From Clostridiales bacterium UBA1742 (lineage in GTDB: Bacteria; Bacillota; Clostridia; TANB77; CAG-508), in assembly GCA_002314935.1 (NCBI GenBank), contig DCHW01000049.1:1-64000 (forward strand): a stretch of DNA of 64,000 nucleotides, read 5' to 3'. The stretch's first letter is position 1. Every line of letters begins with the position of its first letter. The notes beneath the pieces are model-generated. The model ran no database searches, was not told the origin of the DNA, and worked only from the letters and a program-made list of their open reading frames with translations. The position numbers and the translations under genes are program-made. Shown here piece by piece: positions 1 to 9,001 of the stretch.

Positions 1-20
1 TATCAATTTTGTATTGACTT

Positions 21-188
21 TTACAATTTTTCATATTGTGATTCTTTCAACTCTAAGATTGCTCTTGAGAGTGAAAGTGGTGCCAATTTATATATTGAAT
101 ATAGCACCTGGGTGAAATCAACATAACTTTTTTCTGCTGATTTCGATTTTAAGAGCTCCTCCCGGAGCTTTTCAAGTTCAGATGACAA
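21..188 (-). CDS. small hypothetical protein (possibly Spo0E-like)
   Basis: A 55-codon ORF. The TTG at 188 is preferred as start because an AAGGAGG lies about 9 bases upstream of it, while the ATG at 197 directly abuts that site. The product has an N-terminal amphipathic helix (SSELEKLREELL) followed by a second helical stretch, loosely like the two-helix Spo0E aspartyl-phosphatases, but the usual SQELD motif is not convincing (here FTQVLYS). Local GC is higher than in neighbouring genes and it contains an in-frame CGG (162-164) that must be read as a normal sense codon, unlike the recoded CGGs elsewhere. It may be a foreign gene. Function not established. Confidence 0.45.
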   Translation of the reverse strand: MSSELEKLREELLKSKSAEKSYVDFTQVLYSIYKLAPLSLSRAILELKESQYEKL

Positions 189-197
189 GATTATCAT

Positions 198-512
198 CCT
201 CCTTTTTAGAATATACTTAATTATATCATAAAATAGTCAAAAAATCAAAAGTTATATAAGTAATTAATCATTAATTGTGGCTAGTAAATATTTATGTAAG
301 CAAATAAATGTAAAAGTGTTTACATTTATAATTTTTTCATATATAATGTCATTAAATTAGAATGAAAGAAAAAGAGACAAAACTTTTTATGATGTAGTAT
401 GCAAGCAATTTAATAAAAGTAAAAAGAAATACTATAAAAAGATATTAAAATATAAAACTAATAATGGCGTATAACTATGTTTGTTATATAAATGTAAAAT
501 GGAGGAAACTAA
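198..512. other. AT-rich intergenic region, divergent promoters presumed
   Basis: This gap separates the minus-strand small ORF from the plus-strand prepilin-like gene. It contains no ORF worth calling. A short inverted repeat, TGTAAA...TTTACA, lies near 310-328. The GGAGGAAA ribosome-binding site of the next gene is at 501-508. No clear -35/-10 pair was chosen. Confidence 0.5.
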
Positions 513-2049
513 ATGAATAAAACAAATGAAAAAGGTATTACACTTATAGCATTAGTTATTACAATAATAGTAATGTTAATATTAGTTGCAGTAACTGTAA
601 ATATAGCTATAGAACGGTGGAATATTTTTGAAAGCAAAAAAAGCAGCTTTTTATACTGAAATGCTTTCTTTAGAAGAAGAAAAACAGGGATATCTGATTG
701 AAAAAGCAACAGAAAATAACACAGAAACAAGCTGCTTTTTAGATGAAAATGTAACTACAAGTGATTTACTTAGCTTTTCAAACACATTAAAAGCAGAAAT
801 TATATATATGAGAAGTGATCCTGGGGCAGAAATAAGTACAAAAACAATATGGGAAAATAATTTATATAATTGTAATGAAGCTTTTTTGGAAGAAAACTTA
901 AATGATACAACTAAAAGTAATTTAGCAACTACAATATATTATTTAAAGAAGTCAAAAGACTATGTATACGATGAAAAAACAGACACTATTTATAAAGTAA
1001 AAGATACTAAAATAGGCAAATATACGGTACATAGTTTAGTATATGCAAAATTAATGTTAGATGGAATTGGATTTTCTGGACATGGATTGGTTGATATGAC
1101 AGTATCAGCTATAACTTCAAGTGATGGAACGATATTCTATGAACCAAATTTAAATGATTTTACATATGAAACAGAAATAATTTATTATGCTGATGATATG
1201 ACTACTTATAGTGTAAATGTAAGAGATTATATACAAGGTGGCAAAAAAAATAATATAGAGTTTAATGAAAAACAATATACGTTTGCTAATTATGTTGATA
1301 CAAAAACTGCAACTGAAAAAACAATATGGGGAAATATAAGATGTACAGCAAATGGATTAGAAACTAATTGGGTATGGATACCAAGGTATGCGTATAAATT
1401 AGATACAACGACTAAAACATCAGATATTATATTTATTGATTTAAATGATAAACCATTAGATCAGATTAAATATGGAACTGAATTACCGGATGGTTATACA
1501 CCCCACGAGGCTTTTACTCAAGATGATGGATTATATGGTATATGGTATAGTAAATACGAACCATCATATATAGAATCTCAAAGAGATTGCATAGAACCAA
1601 AAGCACCAGATATGAGTAATTTTAATAGTTCTAATACAAAATTAATATATTATAATTTACAAGATTTAACAGATACTAAGGAAATGCCATATAGTGAAAA
1701 TCCAAGTCAAACATATACAGAAAATGGAACGACATATTATTTCTACAAATATGTAGATAAAATATGGGCAAATGTAAAATGTACAGCAAATGGATTAGAA
1801 ACTAATTGGGTATGGATACCAAGATATGCATACAAACTTGGCTCAGCTACCAATACATTGACTATAGGGTTACATACTGGAGAAGCGGATATAATATTAG
1901 TAGATGAAAATGACAAACCTATAGATACAGAAAAATGGGGAAACAAATTACCTGAAGGGTATAGGGTACATGATGCATTTAATCAAGATGGTAATATGAA
2001 GGGAATATGGTTTAGTAAATATGAACCATCACAAGTTGTTTCTAAATAA
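513..2049 (+). CDS. prepilin-like surface protein with duplicated C-terminal domain (CGG-recoded)
   Basis: The start is ATG 513 behind GGAGGAAA. The N-terminus carries a prepilin cleavage/methylation helix (KGITLIALVITIIV, residues ~7-32), so the protein should be membrane-inserted and processed like a pseudopilin. Codon 35 is an in-frame CGG (615-617); skipping its C gives the typical continuation IEGGIF followed by a lysine/alanine-rich stretch, while the zero frame stops about 15 codons later. The rest holds two copies of a ~110-residue module beginning with CTANGLETNWVWIPRYAYKL and ending GIW(Y/F)SKYEPS, suggestive of a lectin or sulfatase-modifying-like fold; that is inference. About 511 residues if recoded. 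The following secreted protein gene is in the same orientation. Confidence 0.75.
615..617 (+). other. CGG recoding site 1 (prepilin-like gene)
   Basis: Zero frame ...ATA GAA CGG TGG; skipping C gives ATA GAA GGT GGA, restoring the prepilin motif and the long downstream frame. Four-base context CGGT. Confidence 0.75.
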
Positions 2050-2134
2050 CAATTAATAGGATAGCATAATGTGATTTATAGAAAAAGTATAGGAAAAAAT
2101 TATGATTATTTATATAAAAAGGAGAAATTTAAAT

Positions 2135-2779
2135 ATGAAAATAAAAAAAATATTATTTTTAAATTTTTTAATGTTAATAGCAATGTTAATAATAAATAAA
2201 AATTATTGTGCAATAGATGAAACTATAAAAATGGAAATTAAAGAGGGAACAACGGCATGGACTAATATTTCAACATCTGATGCTTATGATGAAAGCCAAT
2301 ATTTAAATAATGAATCATCAAGTCTTGGAACAAACGGTTTACAAGCACATTTAACAACTATGAATGATTGGAATGCTATGGCAATTTTTTCAATTGGACA
2401 ATATGGTGGAACAAAATCAAACAATCCAACATCTACAAATAATAATGAAAGTGGAATTTATAACGTTGGCAGTAAAAGGACATGGACATCTGATGCATTA
2501 GATATCATGTCAAAAACTAATTATAATGAGTCTATATACAATAATAAAGATAGTAAATATGTAAATTTATGGAAGAAAACTTTTAATGAAAATTCTTTTT
2601 ATGGTGTAATTAATACAACGGGTTGGTTGAATGGATATACATGGTGGGGGAATTTTTCTAGTACGCGTTGTCAATGCTTTTATAATGGACTGTTTGGAAC
2701 TTGTTGTTATTATAATGGAGGAGATTCTAGTGGGGGGCCACAAAACAATATGACTTTTCGTCCTGTGCTTTGGAATTAA
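2135..2779 (+). CDS. secreted hypothetical protein
   Basis: The start at 2135 is supported by AAGGAG 10 bases upstream. An N-terminal hydrophobic stretch (residues ~5-24: ILFLNFLMLIAMLIIN) looks like a signal peptide, leaving a ~190-residue exported domain rich in Asn, Ser, Thr and aromatic residues, with a cysteine cluster near the C-terminus (RCQC...GTCCYY) and the ending FRPVLWN. That ending is typical of C-terminal domains in prepilin-associated surface proteins of Clostridia, consistent with the prepilin-like gene just upstream. Precise function not recognised. Confidence 0.7.
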   Translation: MKIKKILFLNFLMLIAMLIINKNYCAIDETIKMEIKEGTTAWTNISTSDAYDESQYLNNESSSLGTNGLQAHLTTMNDWNAMAIFSIGQYGGTKSNNPTSTNNNESGIYNVGSKRTWTSDALDIMSKTNYNESIYNNKDSKYVNLWKKTFNENSFYGVINTTGWLNGYTWWGNFSSTRCQCFYNGLFGTCCYYNGGDSSGGPQNNMTFRPVLWN

Positions 2780-2788
2780 TTTAAACCA

Positions 2789-2820
2789 AAAGCAATATGT
2801 TAATTCGTATTGCTTTTTTT
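2789..2820 (+). terminator. intrinsic terminator
   Basis: The inverted repeat AGCAATA/TATTGCT is followed by a run of T directly after the secreted-protein gene, ending the surface-protein unit before ruvB. Confidence 0.8.
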
Positions 2821-2864
2821 GTTATTTAAATATATAATTTATGATAATGTAAAGGAGATTTTTA

Positions 2865-3869
2865 ATGGATGATGAAAATTTATTAATTCCAAATATTCAA
2901 AACGAACTTGAAGAAAGAAATGAAATTTCATTAAGACCTAAATGTTTAGAAGAATATGTTGGACAAACTAAAGTAAAAGAAAATATGAAAATTTATATAG
3001 AAGCAGCTAAAAAGAGAGAAGAACCTTTGGATCACATTTTATTATATGGTCCTCCAGGACTTGGAAAAACAACATTATCTAATATTATTGCTTCAGAAAT
3101 GAATACAAATATTAGAATAACATCTGGACCTGCAATAGAAAAGCCAGGAGATTTAGCAGCTTTGCTTACTAATTTGTCTTCCAATGATATTTTATTTATT
3201 GACGAAATTCATAGATTAAATAGAAGTATTGAAGAAATTTTATATCCAGCTTTAGAGGATTATAATTTGGATATTATTATAGGAAAAGGCCCAAGTGCTA
3301 GATCTATAAGATTAGATTTGCCAAAGTTTACTTTGATTGGTGCAACAACAAGAGCTGGATCACTTACTACTCCATTAAGAGATAGATTTGGAATAATACA
3401 TAGATTAGAGTTATATACTGTTGAAGAATTAAATGATATTGTTCAAAGATCTGCAAAAATTTTAGAAATAACAATTGATAACGAAGGAAGTATGGAAATT
3501 GCAAGACGTTCAAGAGGAACTCCAAGAATTGCAAATAGATTACTTAAAAGAGTAAGAGATTATGCAGCAGTGTTAGGAGATGGAAATATAACAAATAAAA
3601 TTGCAAAATTTGCATTAGAAAAATTAGAAATTGATGATTTGGGATTAGATAATATTGATAGAAAAATATTAGAATGTATAATTTTAAACTATGCAGGTGG
3701 ACCAGTGGGAATAGAAACTTTGGCATCTACAATCGGCGAGGAAACAGAAACAATAGAAGATGTTTATGAGCCATATTTAATGCAAATAGGTTTCTTGGGA
3801 AGAACACCAAGAGGAAGAATTGCAACACCAAAAGCGTATAAACATTTGAAAATAGAAATTGAAAATTAA
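2865..3869 (+). CDS. ruvB: Holliday junction branch migration helicase RuvB
   Basis: RuvB is the AAA+ motor that, with RuvA, drives branch migration of Holliday junctions. The 334-residue protein shows the family order: an N-terminal segment with LRP and YVGQ, Walker A ([10 protein letters not shown], residues ~64-73), Walker B (FIDEIHRL), sensor and arginine-finger region ([18 protein letters not shown]), and a C-terminal winged-helix domain ending in [12 protein letters not shown]. Length is normal. The ribosome-binding site AAAGGAG precedes ATG 2865. ruvA and ruvC are not adjacent. No CGG codon occurs in frame. Confidence 0.97.
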   Translation: MDDENLLIPNIQNELEERNEISLRPKCLEEYVGQTKVKENMKIYIEAAKKREEPLDHILLYGPPGLGKTTLSNIIASEMNTNIRITSGPAIEKPGDLAALLTNLSSNDILFIDEIHRLNRSIEEILYPALEDYNLDIIIGKGPSARSIRLDLPKFTLIGATTRAGSLTTPLRDRFGIIHRLELYTVEELNDIVQRSAKILEITIDNEGSMEIARRSRGTPRIANRLLKRVRDYAAVLGDGNITNKIAKFALEKLEIDDLGLDNIDRKILECIILNYAGGPVGIETLASTIGEETETIEDVYEPYLMQIGFLGRTPRGRIATPKAYKHLKIEIEN

Positions 3870-3878
3870 TTTTTAAAT

Positions 3879-3902
3879 TGTAGGGGCATTTTTAATTGCT
3901 CG
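3879..3902. repeat. solo copy of MITE terminal inverted repeat
   Basis: The 24 bases starting TGTAGGGGC match the terminal repeat of the 137-bp element at 40984-41120 with a few mismatches. It lies between ruvB and the glycosyltransferase gene, next to the latter's ribosome-binding site, and looks like a decayed insertion. Confidence 0.55.
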
Positions 3903-3922
3903 TAAAAAACGGAGGAAATAAA

Positions 3923-4855
3923 ATGAAAAAAATATCAGTAGTTATACCAGTTTATAACGAAGAAGAGGTTGTGAAAAAATGTTATGTTAAATTAAAAGAA
4001 ACTTTAGAAAATATTATAGACTATGAAAATGAAATGATATTTATTGATGATGGAAGTAAAGATAAGACTTTAGAATTTTTAGAAACTATTGCAAACGAAA
4101 ATAAAAATGTAAAAATTTTATCTTTTTCAAGAAATTTTGGACATCAATGTGCTGTAACAGCTGGGTTAAGAGAAACAACAGGAGATGCAGTTGTTATAAT
4201 TGATAGTGATTTGCAAGATCCTCCGGAACTAATTCCAGAAATGTTAAAATTATGGGAAGATGGTAATGATGTAATATATGGAAAAAGAAAAAAGAGAAAA
4301 GGTGAGTCTTGCTTTAAATTATTTACAGCAAAAATGTTTTATAAAACATTAAATAAACTATCTGATGTTGAAATTCCGAAAGATACAGGGGATTTTAGAC
4401 TAGTAGATAGAAAAGTTGTTGATACTATAAACAATTTACCAGAACATAATAAATTTTTAAGGGGATTATTTAGTTGGGTTGGATTTAAAACAGTACCTTT
4501 TGAGTACGAAAGAAATGAACGTGCTGCAGGAAAAACAAAGTATCCTTTAAAAAAGATGTTAAAACTTGCATCTGATGGAATAATTAGTTTTTCTAATAAA
4601 CCTTTAAAAATAATTGGTGGAATTGGAATATTTTCAATATTTATTTCATTTATAATTCTTATATATGCATTACTTTCTTTCTTTTTGAAATGGAATGATT
4701 TAACTCCTGGATGGACTTCTTTAATGGTTGCTATAACTTTTTTTGCTGGAGTTCAATTATCATCATTATGGATAATTTCTGAATATATTTCTAGAATTTA
4801 TGATGAATCTAAAAATAGACCTGAATATATAATTAATAAAAAAATAAATTTATAA
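3923..4855 (+). CDS. GtrB-type polyprenyl-phosphate glycosyltransferase
   Basis: A family 2 glycosyltransferase expected to transfer a sugar from a nucleotide sugar to undecaprenyl phosphate at the inner membrane face. The GT-A domain starts KKISVVIPVYNEEE, with IDDGSKD and DSDLQDPPE as nucleotide- and metal-binding motifs (residues ~40-100). Two C-terminal membrane helices (~228-255 and ~265-285) are as in GtrB/DpmA-like enzymes. ATG 3923 is chosen because GGAGGAAA precedes it; an upstream ATG at 3896 has no such site. The next gene, a multi-membrane GT-C-like protein, probably uses the lipid-linked sugar. Confidence 0.9.
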   Translation: MKKISVVIPVYNEEEVVKKCYVKLKETLENIIDYENEMIFIDDGSKDKTLEFLETIANENKNVKILSFSRNFGHQCAVTAGLRETTGDAVVIIDSDLQDPPELIPEMLKLWEDGNDVIYGKRKKRKGESCFKLFTAKMFYKTLNKLSDVEIPKDTGDFRLVDRKVVDTINNLPEHNKFLRGLFSWVGFKTVPFEYERNERAAGKTKYPLKKMLKLASDGIISFSNKPLKIIGGIGIFSIFISFIILIYALLSFFLKWNDLTPGWTSLMVAITFFAGVQLSSLWIISEYISRIYDESKNRPEYIINKKINL

Positions 4856-4873
4856 AAGGAGAGTTAATAAAAA

Positions 4874-6082
4874 ATGATACCTAAAATTGAAGAAAAATTC
4901 TTAGATTTTATAAAAAAATATATATTTGAAATTTTACTTTTTTTAACTGTAATTGTCTCTTTATTAATAAGAATAAATTTTTTGAAATTTAAATCTGATG
5001 ATTATATAGCATTTTTATCAGAATGGTTTAACATACTAAAAACTAATGGCAGAATATTTGCTTTAAAAAATTCAATTGGAGATTATAATATTCCATACTT
5101 GGTTATAATGGCTTTAATTACATATTTACCAATAAAACAACTTGTTGCATTAAAAATAGTGTCTATTATTTTTGATTATTTGATGGCATTTGCTGGGATG
5201 TTAATAATATATGAGTTATTAAAAAATAACCGAAATAAAGATTTATACGCATTAATTACTTTTTTAATTATAACTTTATTACCAACAGTTTTTTTAAATT
5301 CATCAGCTTGGTGTCAATGTGATTCAATATATACTACTTTTGTATTATTTTCAATTTTATATTTACTAAAGGAAAAATATACTAAAGCATTTATTTTTTT
5401 TGGTATTGCATTTGCTTTTAAATTGCAGACAATATTTGCGTTACCTATATTTTTATTAGTATATTTATCAAAAAAAAATTATTCATTAATTGAATTTTTT
5501 ATAATTCCAATAGTAAATTTTATAATGAGTTTACCCGCTATTATAGTAGGGAAACCTATAAAAGAATGTTTTAGTATATATTTTAATCAGACTACTCAAT
5601 ATTCAAATTATTTAGCAATGAATTTTCCAAGTATTTATGCTATATTTTTTAAAGTTAAGGCGGCTAATTTAATTGAAAATCCAAGTTTAGAATTATCAAA
5701 AGCTGGAACGTTTATAACATTAATTATTTTGGCAGGAACAGCTGCATACTTTTTAATAAGAAATATTAAAATAAATCAAAAATTAATAATTGAAATATTT
5801 CTTTGGTCTGTAATGATTGTTACATTTTTGTTGCCTCATATGCATGATAGATATCTATTTATTGCTGATGTTATAAGTGTAATTTATTTTATAATTTATC
5901 CAAAAAGATTTTATATACCAATTGCAGTTAATTTTATTTCGTTATATACATATATTGTATATCTATATAAAGTAATTGTAATACCAATGAGTTATGTTGC
6001 GATTTTGTTTGGAGTTATTATAATAATTATGACAAAATATATGATAGAAGATATAAAAGAATATCAAATTCAGGAGGAATAA
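4874..6082 (+). CDS. multi-pass membrane glycosyltransferase (GT-C type)
   Basis: A 402-residue protein with about 9-11 membrane helices. An acidic pair (SDDY, residues ~40) in the first extracytoplasmic loop is the expected catalytic position of GT-C transferases that use polyprenyl-linked sugars. The segment SAWCQCDSIY (~144-153) and a later loop LPHMHDRYLF (~318-327) resemble the mannosyltransferase/ArnT-like group. It starts 18 bases after the GtrB-like gene with its own AAAGGAGAG site and overlaps its role: GtrB charges the carrier and this enzyme transfers the sugar to a surface acceptor. Substrate unknown. Confidence 0.75.
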   Translation: MIPKIEEKFLDFIKKYIFEILLFLTVIVSLLIRINFLKFKSDDYIAFLSEWFNILKTNGRIFALKNSIGDYNIPYLVIMALITYLPIKQLVALKIVSIIFDYLMAFAGMLIIYELLKNNRNKDLYALITFLIITLLPTVFLNSSAWCQCDSIYTTFVLFSILYLLKEKYTKAFIFFGIAFAFKLQTIFALPIFLLVYLSKKNYSLIEFFIIPIVNFIMSLPAIIVGKPIKECFSIYFNQTTQYSNYLAMNFPSIYAIFFKVKAANLIENPSLELSKAGTFITLIILAGTAAYFLIRNIKINQKLIIEIFLWSVMIVTFLLPHMHDRYLFIADVISVIYFIIYPKRFYIPIAVNFISLYTYIVYLYKVIVIPMSYVAILFGVIIIIMTKYMIEDIKEYQIQEE

Positions 6083-6083
6083 A

Positions 6084-6657
6084 ATGAAATTATTGTTACA
6101 TACATGCTGTGCTCCGTGTAGTGTATATTGCATTGATACACTTAGAAAAGAAGAAATAGAACCAACTATTTATTGGTTTAATCCAAATATTCACCCATAT
6201 ATGGAATATAAGGCAAGAAGAGATTGCTTAAAAGATTATGCTAAAAGTATAGATGCTAATGCCATTTTTGAAGATAATTATGGATTGAGAGAATTTTGTA
6301 AGAATGTTGTAAATAATTTAGATAATAGATGTTCTAATTATTGTTATAGAGTAAGACTAGAACAAACTGCAAAATTTGCAAAGGAAAATCGGATATGATT
6401 GCTTTTCTACAACATTACTAGTGAGTCCATATCAAAATCATGAAGCATTAAAACAAATTGGGAAAGAAATAGCTAAAAAGTATGATTTACAATTTTTATA
6501 TAGAGATTTTAGAGTTGGTTTTAGAGAGGGACAATCAAAGGCAAGAGAATTGGGATTATATATGCAAAAATACTGTGGCTGTGTATTTTCAGAAGAAGAT
6601 AGATACAGTAAACAAATAAATATAAAAAACGTCATAAACCTAAGGGATAAAATATAA
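6084..6657 (+). CDS. queH: epoxyqueuosine reductase QueH (CGG-recoded)
   Basis: QueH performs the last step of queuosine tRNA modification, reducing epoxyqueuosine with an iron-sulfur centre. The recoded product is ~190 residues, normal for the family, with the N-terminal HTCCAPCS motif, a central cysteine pair (RCSNYC) and the C-terminal KYCGCVFSE. Codon 103 is CGG (6390-6392). In zero frame translation stops two codons later; skipping the C gives KENGYDCFSTTLLVSPYQNH, the conserved continuation. Both halves are otherwise intact and start tightly after the membrane glycosyltransferase (GGAGGA at 6072). Confidence 0.9.
6390..6392 (+). other. CGG recoding site 2 (queH)
   Basis: Zero frame AAT CGG ATA TGA; skipping C gives AAT GGA TAT GAT. 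Context CGGA. A purine-rich AAAGGA lies about 7 bases upstream, but such a site is not shared by the other recoding sites. Confidence 0.8.
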
Positions 6658-6699
6658 ATTTGAAGATAAACAATAATTATTTAACAGAAAGGAATTATA

Positions 6700-8097
6700 A
6701 TGAATAATTTTAATAAAAAGTTTAATGAATTTGAAGAAAGTTTATTAAACAAAAAAATTGCAATAGTTGGAATGGGAGTTAGTAATATTCCACTTATAGA
6801 TTATTTTTCTGATAAACAAGTAGAAGTTACTGTGTTTGATGATAATGAGATAAATGATGAAATTCAAAAGAAAATTAATCAAAATGGATATAGTACTAAA
6901 ATCGGAAGGGATAAATTTAATGAATTAAAAAATTATGATATTATATTTAGATCTCCAAGTATTTTGCCATCAATTCCAGAAATTAAAGATGCTATAAACA
7001 ATGGAGTTAAGGTTACATCAGAAATAGAATTGGTTATAGAATTAGCACCATGTAAAATTATCGGAGTAACTGGAACAGAAGGTAAAACAACAACAACAAC
7101 ACTTATTTATGAAATATTAAAATATTCTGGAAACAATTGCTTTTTAGGTGGAAATATGGGATATCCATTATTTACTAAAATCCTAGAAATGAAAGCAAGT
7201 GATATAATTGCATTAGAATTAAGCAGTTTTCAATTAATGGATATGGAAATTAGTCCATCAATTGCAGTTGTAACTAATATATATCCAGATCATTTAAATT
7301 TTCATTCATCATATGAAGAATATCAAGAGGCAAAGAAAAATATATTTATTCATCAAGATGCAAACGAAAAGGTAATATTAAATTATGATAATGAAATTAC
7401 ACGTACATTTGTAAATGATGTTAAAAGCAATGTTATATTTTTTAGTAGTAAGGAAAAATTATCTAATGGATATATATATGACAAAGATGATGGATTTATT
7501 AAATATATTAACAATGGATTTATAGAAAATATTATATCTAAAGCTGATATAAAAGTTAAGGGCATACATAATTATGAAAATATTTGTGTAGCTTTAGCAG
7601 CAACAGATACTATTGTAGATAGAAAAAAACAAATAGAAGCTATTAAAAATTTTAAAGGCGTAGAACATAGATTAGAATATGTAAAAACTATTAATGGAGT
7701 AAAATATTATAATGATTCAATTGGAACAAGTCCTGCAAGTACAATTGCTGGTTTGAATTCTTTTGATGAAAATATTATTTTAATTGCAGGTGGTTCTGAT
7801 AAAGGATTAGATTATACAGAAATTGGTAAAAAAATTGCTGAAAAAGTTAGTACCTTAATTTTAACTGGACCAACATCCGAAAAAATAGAAAAAGCAACTA
7901 AAGATGCTTTAAAAGATGATATGAATCAAATTAATATTATAAACTGTGCAAATTTAGAAGAAGCAGTTTTAACAGCAAAAAATGTTGCAGTTGAAAATGA
8001 CATTGTTTTACTTTCTCCTGCAAGTGCAAGTTTTGATGCTTTTAAAAACTTTATTGAAAGAGGAAATAAATTTAAAGAATTGGTAAATAAATTATAA
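6700..8097 (+). CDS. murD: UDP-N-acetylmuramoylalanine--D-glutamate ligase MurD
   Basis: MurD adds D-glutamate to UDP-MurNAc-L-alanine in cytoplasmic peptidoglycan precursor synthesis. The 465-residue protein has a Rossmann-like N-terminal domain (IAIVGMGVSN), the Mur ligase P-loop (GVTGTEGKTTT, ~124-134), the central domain with ELSSFQL and NIYPDHLNFH, and the C-terminal domain with HRLEYV and NDSIGTSPAST. Length and motifs are complete. It stands apart from a mur/fts cluster, between queH and a cation-efflux gene. The in-phase bases ATC GGA do not form a CGG codon. Confidence 0.96.
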   Translation: MNNFNKKFNEFEESLLNKKIAIVGMGVSNIPLIDYFSDKQVEVTVFDDNEINDEIQKKINQNGYSTKIGRDKFNELKNYDIIFRSPSILPSIPEIKDAINNGVKVTSEIELVIELAPCKIIGVTGTEGKTTTTTLIYEILKYSGNNCFLGGNMGYPLFTKILEMKASDIIALELSSFQLMDMEISPSIAVVTNIYPDHLNFHSSYEEYQEAKKNIFIHQDANEKVILNYDNEITRTFVNDVKSNVIFFSSKEKLSNGYIYDKDDGFIKYINNGFIENIISKADIKVKGIHNYENICVALAATDTIVDRKKQIEAIKNFKGVEHRLEYVKTINGVKYYNDSIGTSPASTIAGLNSFDENIILIAGGSDKGLDYTEIGKKIAEKVSTLILTGPTSEKIEKATKDALKDDMNQINIINCANLEEAVLTAKNVAVENDIVLLSPASASFDAFKNFIERGNKFKELVNKL

Positions 8098-8115
8098 TTA
8101 TAGGAGATAACTAAA

Positions 8116-8970
8116 ATGTATACTTCAATAAAAAAATCAAGTGTATTAGGTATTGTTGGAAACATATTTTTACTTATTATTAAAACTTTTGCGGGAATAA
8201 TGACTAAAAGTCAAGCAATGATTGGAGATGCAGCAAATAGTGCTGGAGATATTTTTTCATCTGCTATGACATTAATAGGAAATAAAATTGCTAGTAAGCC
8301 AGAAGATGAATCACATAATTTAGGACATGGAAAGGCAGAATACATTTTTTCAATGTTAATAAGTATATCTATGTTAGCCGTTTCGGCAAAATTACTTGCA
8401 GATTCAATTGAAACACTTATATTTAGAAGTGAGTATAAGTTTTCTTGGTTATTAGTTATTGTATCTAGTATAACAATAATAGTAAAATTCTTTTTATACA
8501 TATATACACATTCAGTTTCAAAAAAATATAATAATTTATTAATAGATGCAAATGCAAAGGATCATATAAATGATTGTTGTGTAACTGCATTTACTTTGCT
8601 ATCTTCACTATTAAGCTTAAAAAATATAACATGGTTTGATGGTGTAGTTGGTGTTGGAATAGCAATTTGGATATGTATTACAGGAATAAAAATATTTAAG
8701 AAAAGCTATGATGTTTTAATGGATATGGCTATAAGTGAAAGTGATAAGCAAAAAGTTTTAGATATTATAAATAATCATTCTGAAATAAAAAAAATACAAC
8801 ATTTTAATTCTATTCCTGTAGGATATAAATATCAGATATCTTTTACAATATATGTAGATGGAAATTTATCTACATTCGAAAGTCACAAAATTGCAGATGA
8901 TCTTGAAAAAGAAATTAATAAAAAAATTGAAGAAGTGTATTTAACAGTGATACATGTAAATCCAATTTAA
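8116..8970 (+). CDS. cation diffusion facilitator family metal efflux protein
   Basis: A proton-coupled exporter of divalent metals (Fe, Zn, Mn or Co) in the cell membrane. The 284 residues show six membrane helices followed by a cytoplasmic alpha/beta domain. Metal-binding residues are seen in GDAANSAGD (helix 2), HNLGHGKAEY (loop) and DANAKDHINDC (helix 5, DxxxD). The C-terminal domain ends LTVIHVNP with a conserved histidine. It begins 19 bases after murD with a TAGGAGATA ribosome-binding site. The metal cannot be predicted from sequence alone. Confidence 0.92.
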   Translation: MYTSIKKSSVLGIVGNIFLLIIKTFAGIMTKSQAMIGDAANSAGDIFSSAMTLIGNKIASKPEDESHNLGHGKAEYIFSMLISISMLAVSAKLLADSIETLIFRSEYKFSWLLVIVSSITIIVKFFLYIYTHSVSKKYNNLLIDANAKDHINDCCVTAFTLLSSLLSLKNITWFDGVVGVGIAIWICITGIKIFKKSYDVLMDMAISESDKQKVLDIINNHSEIKKIQHFNSIPVGYKYQISFTIYVDGNLSTFESHKIADDLEKEINKKIEEVYLTVIHVNPI

Positions 8971-9001
8971 TTGTCAAGTATAAAAGAATTAGGAGAGAAA
9001 T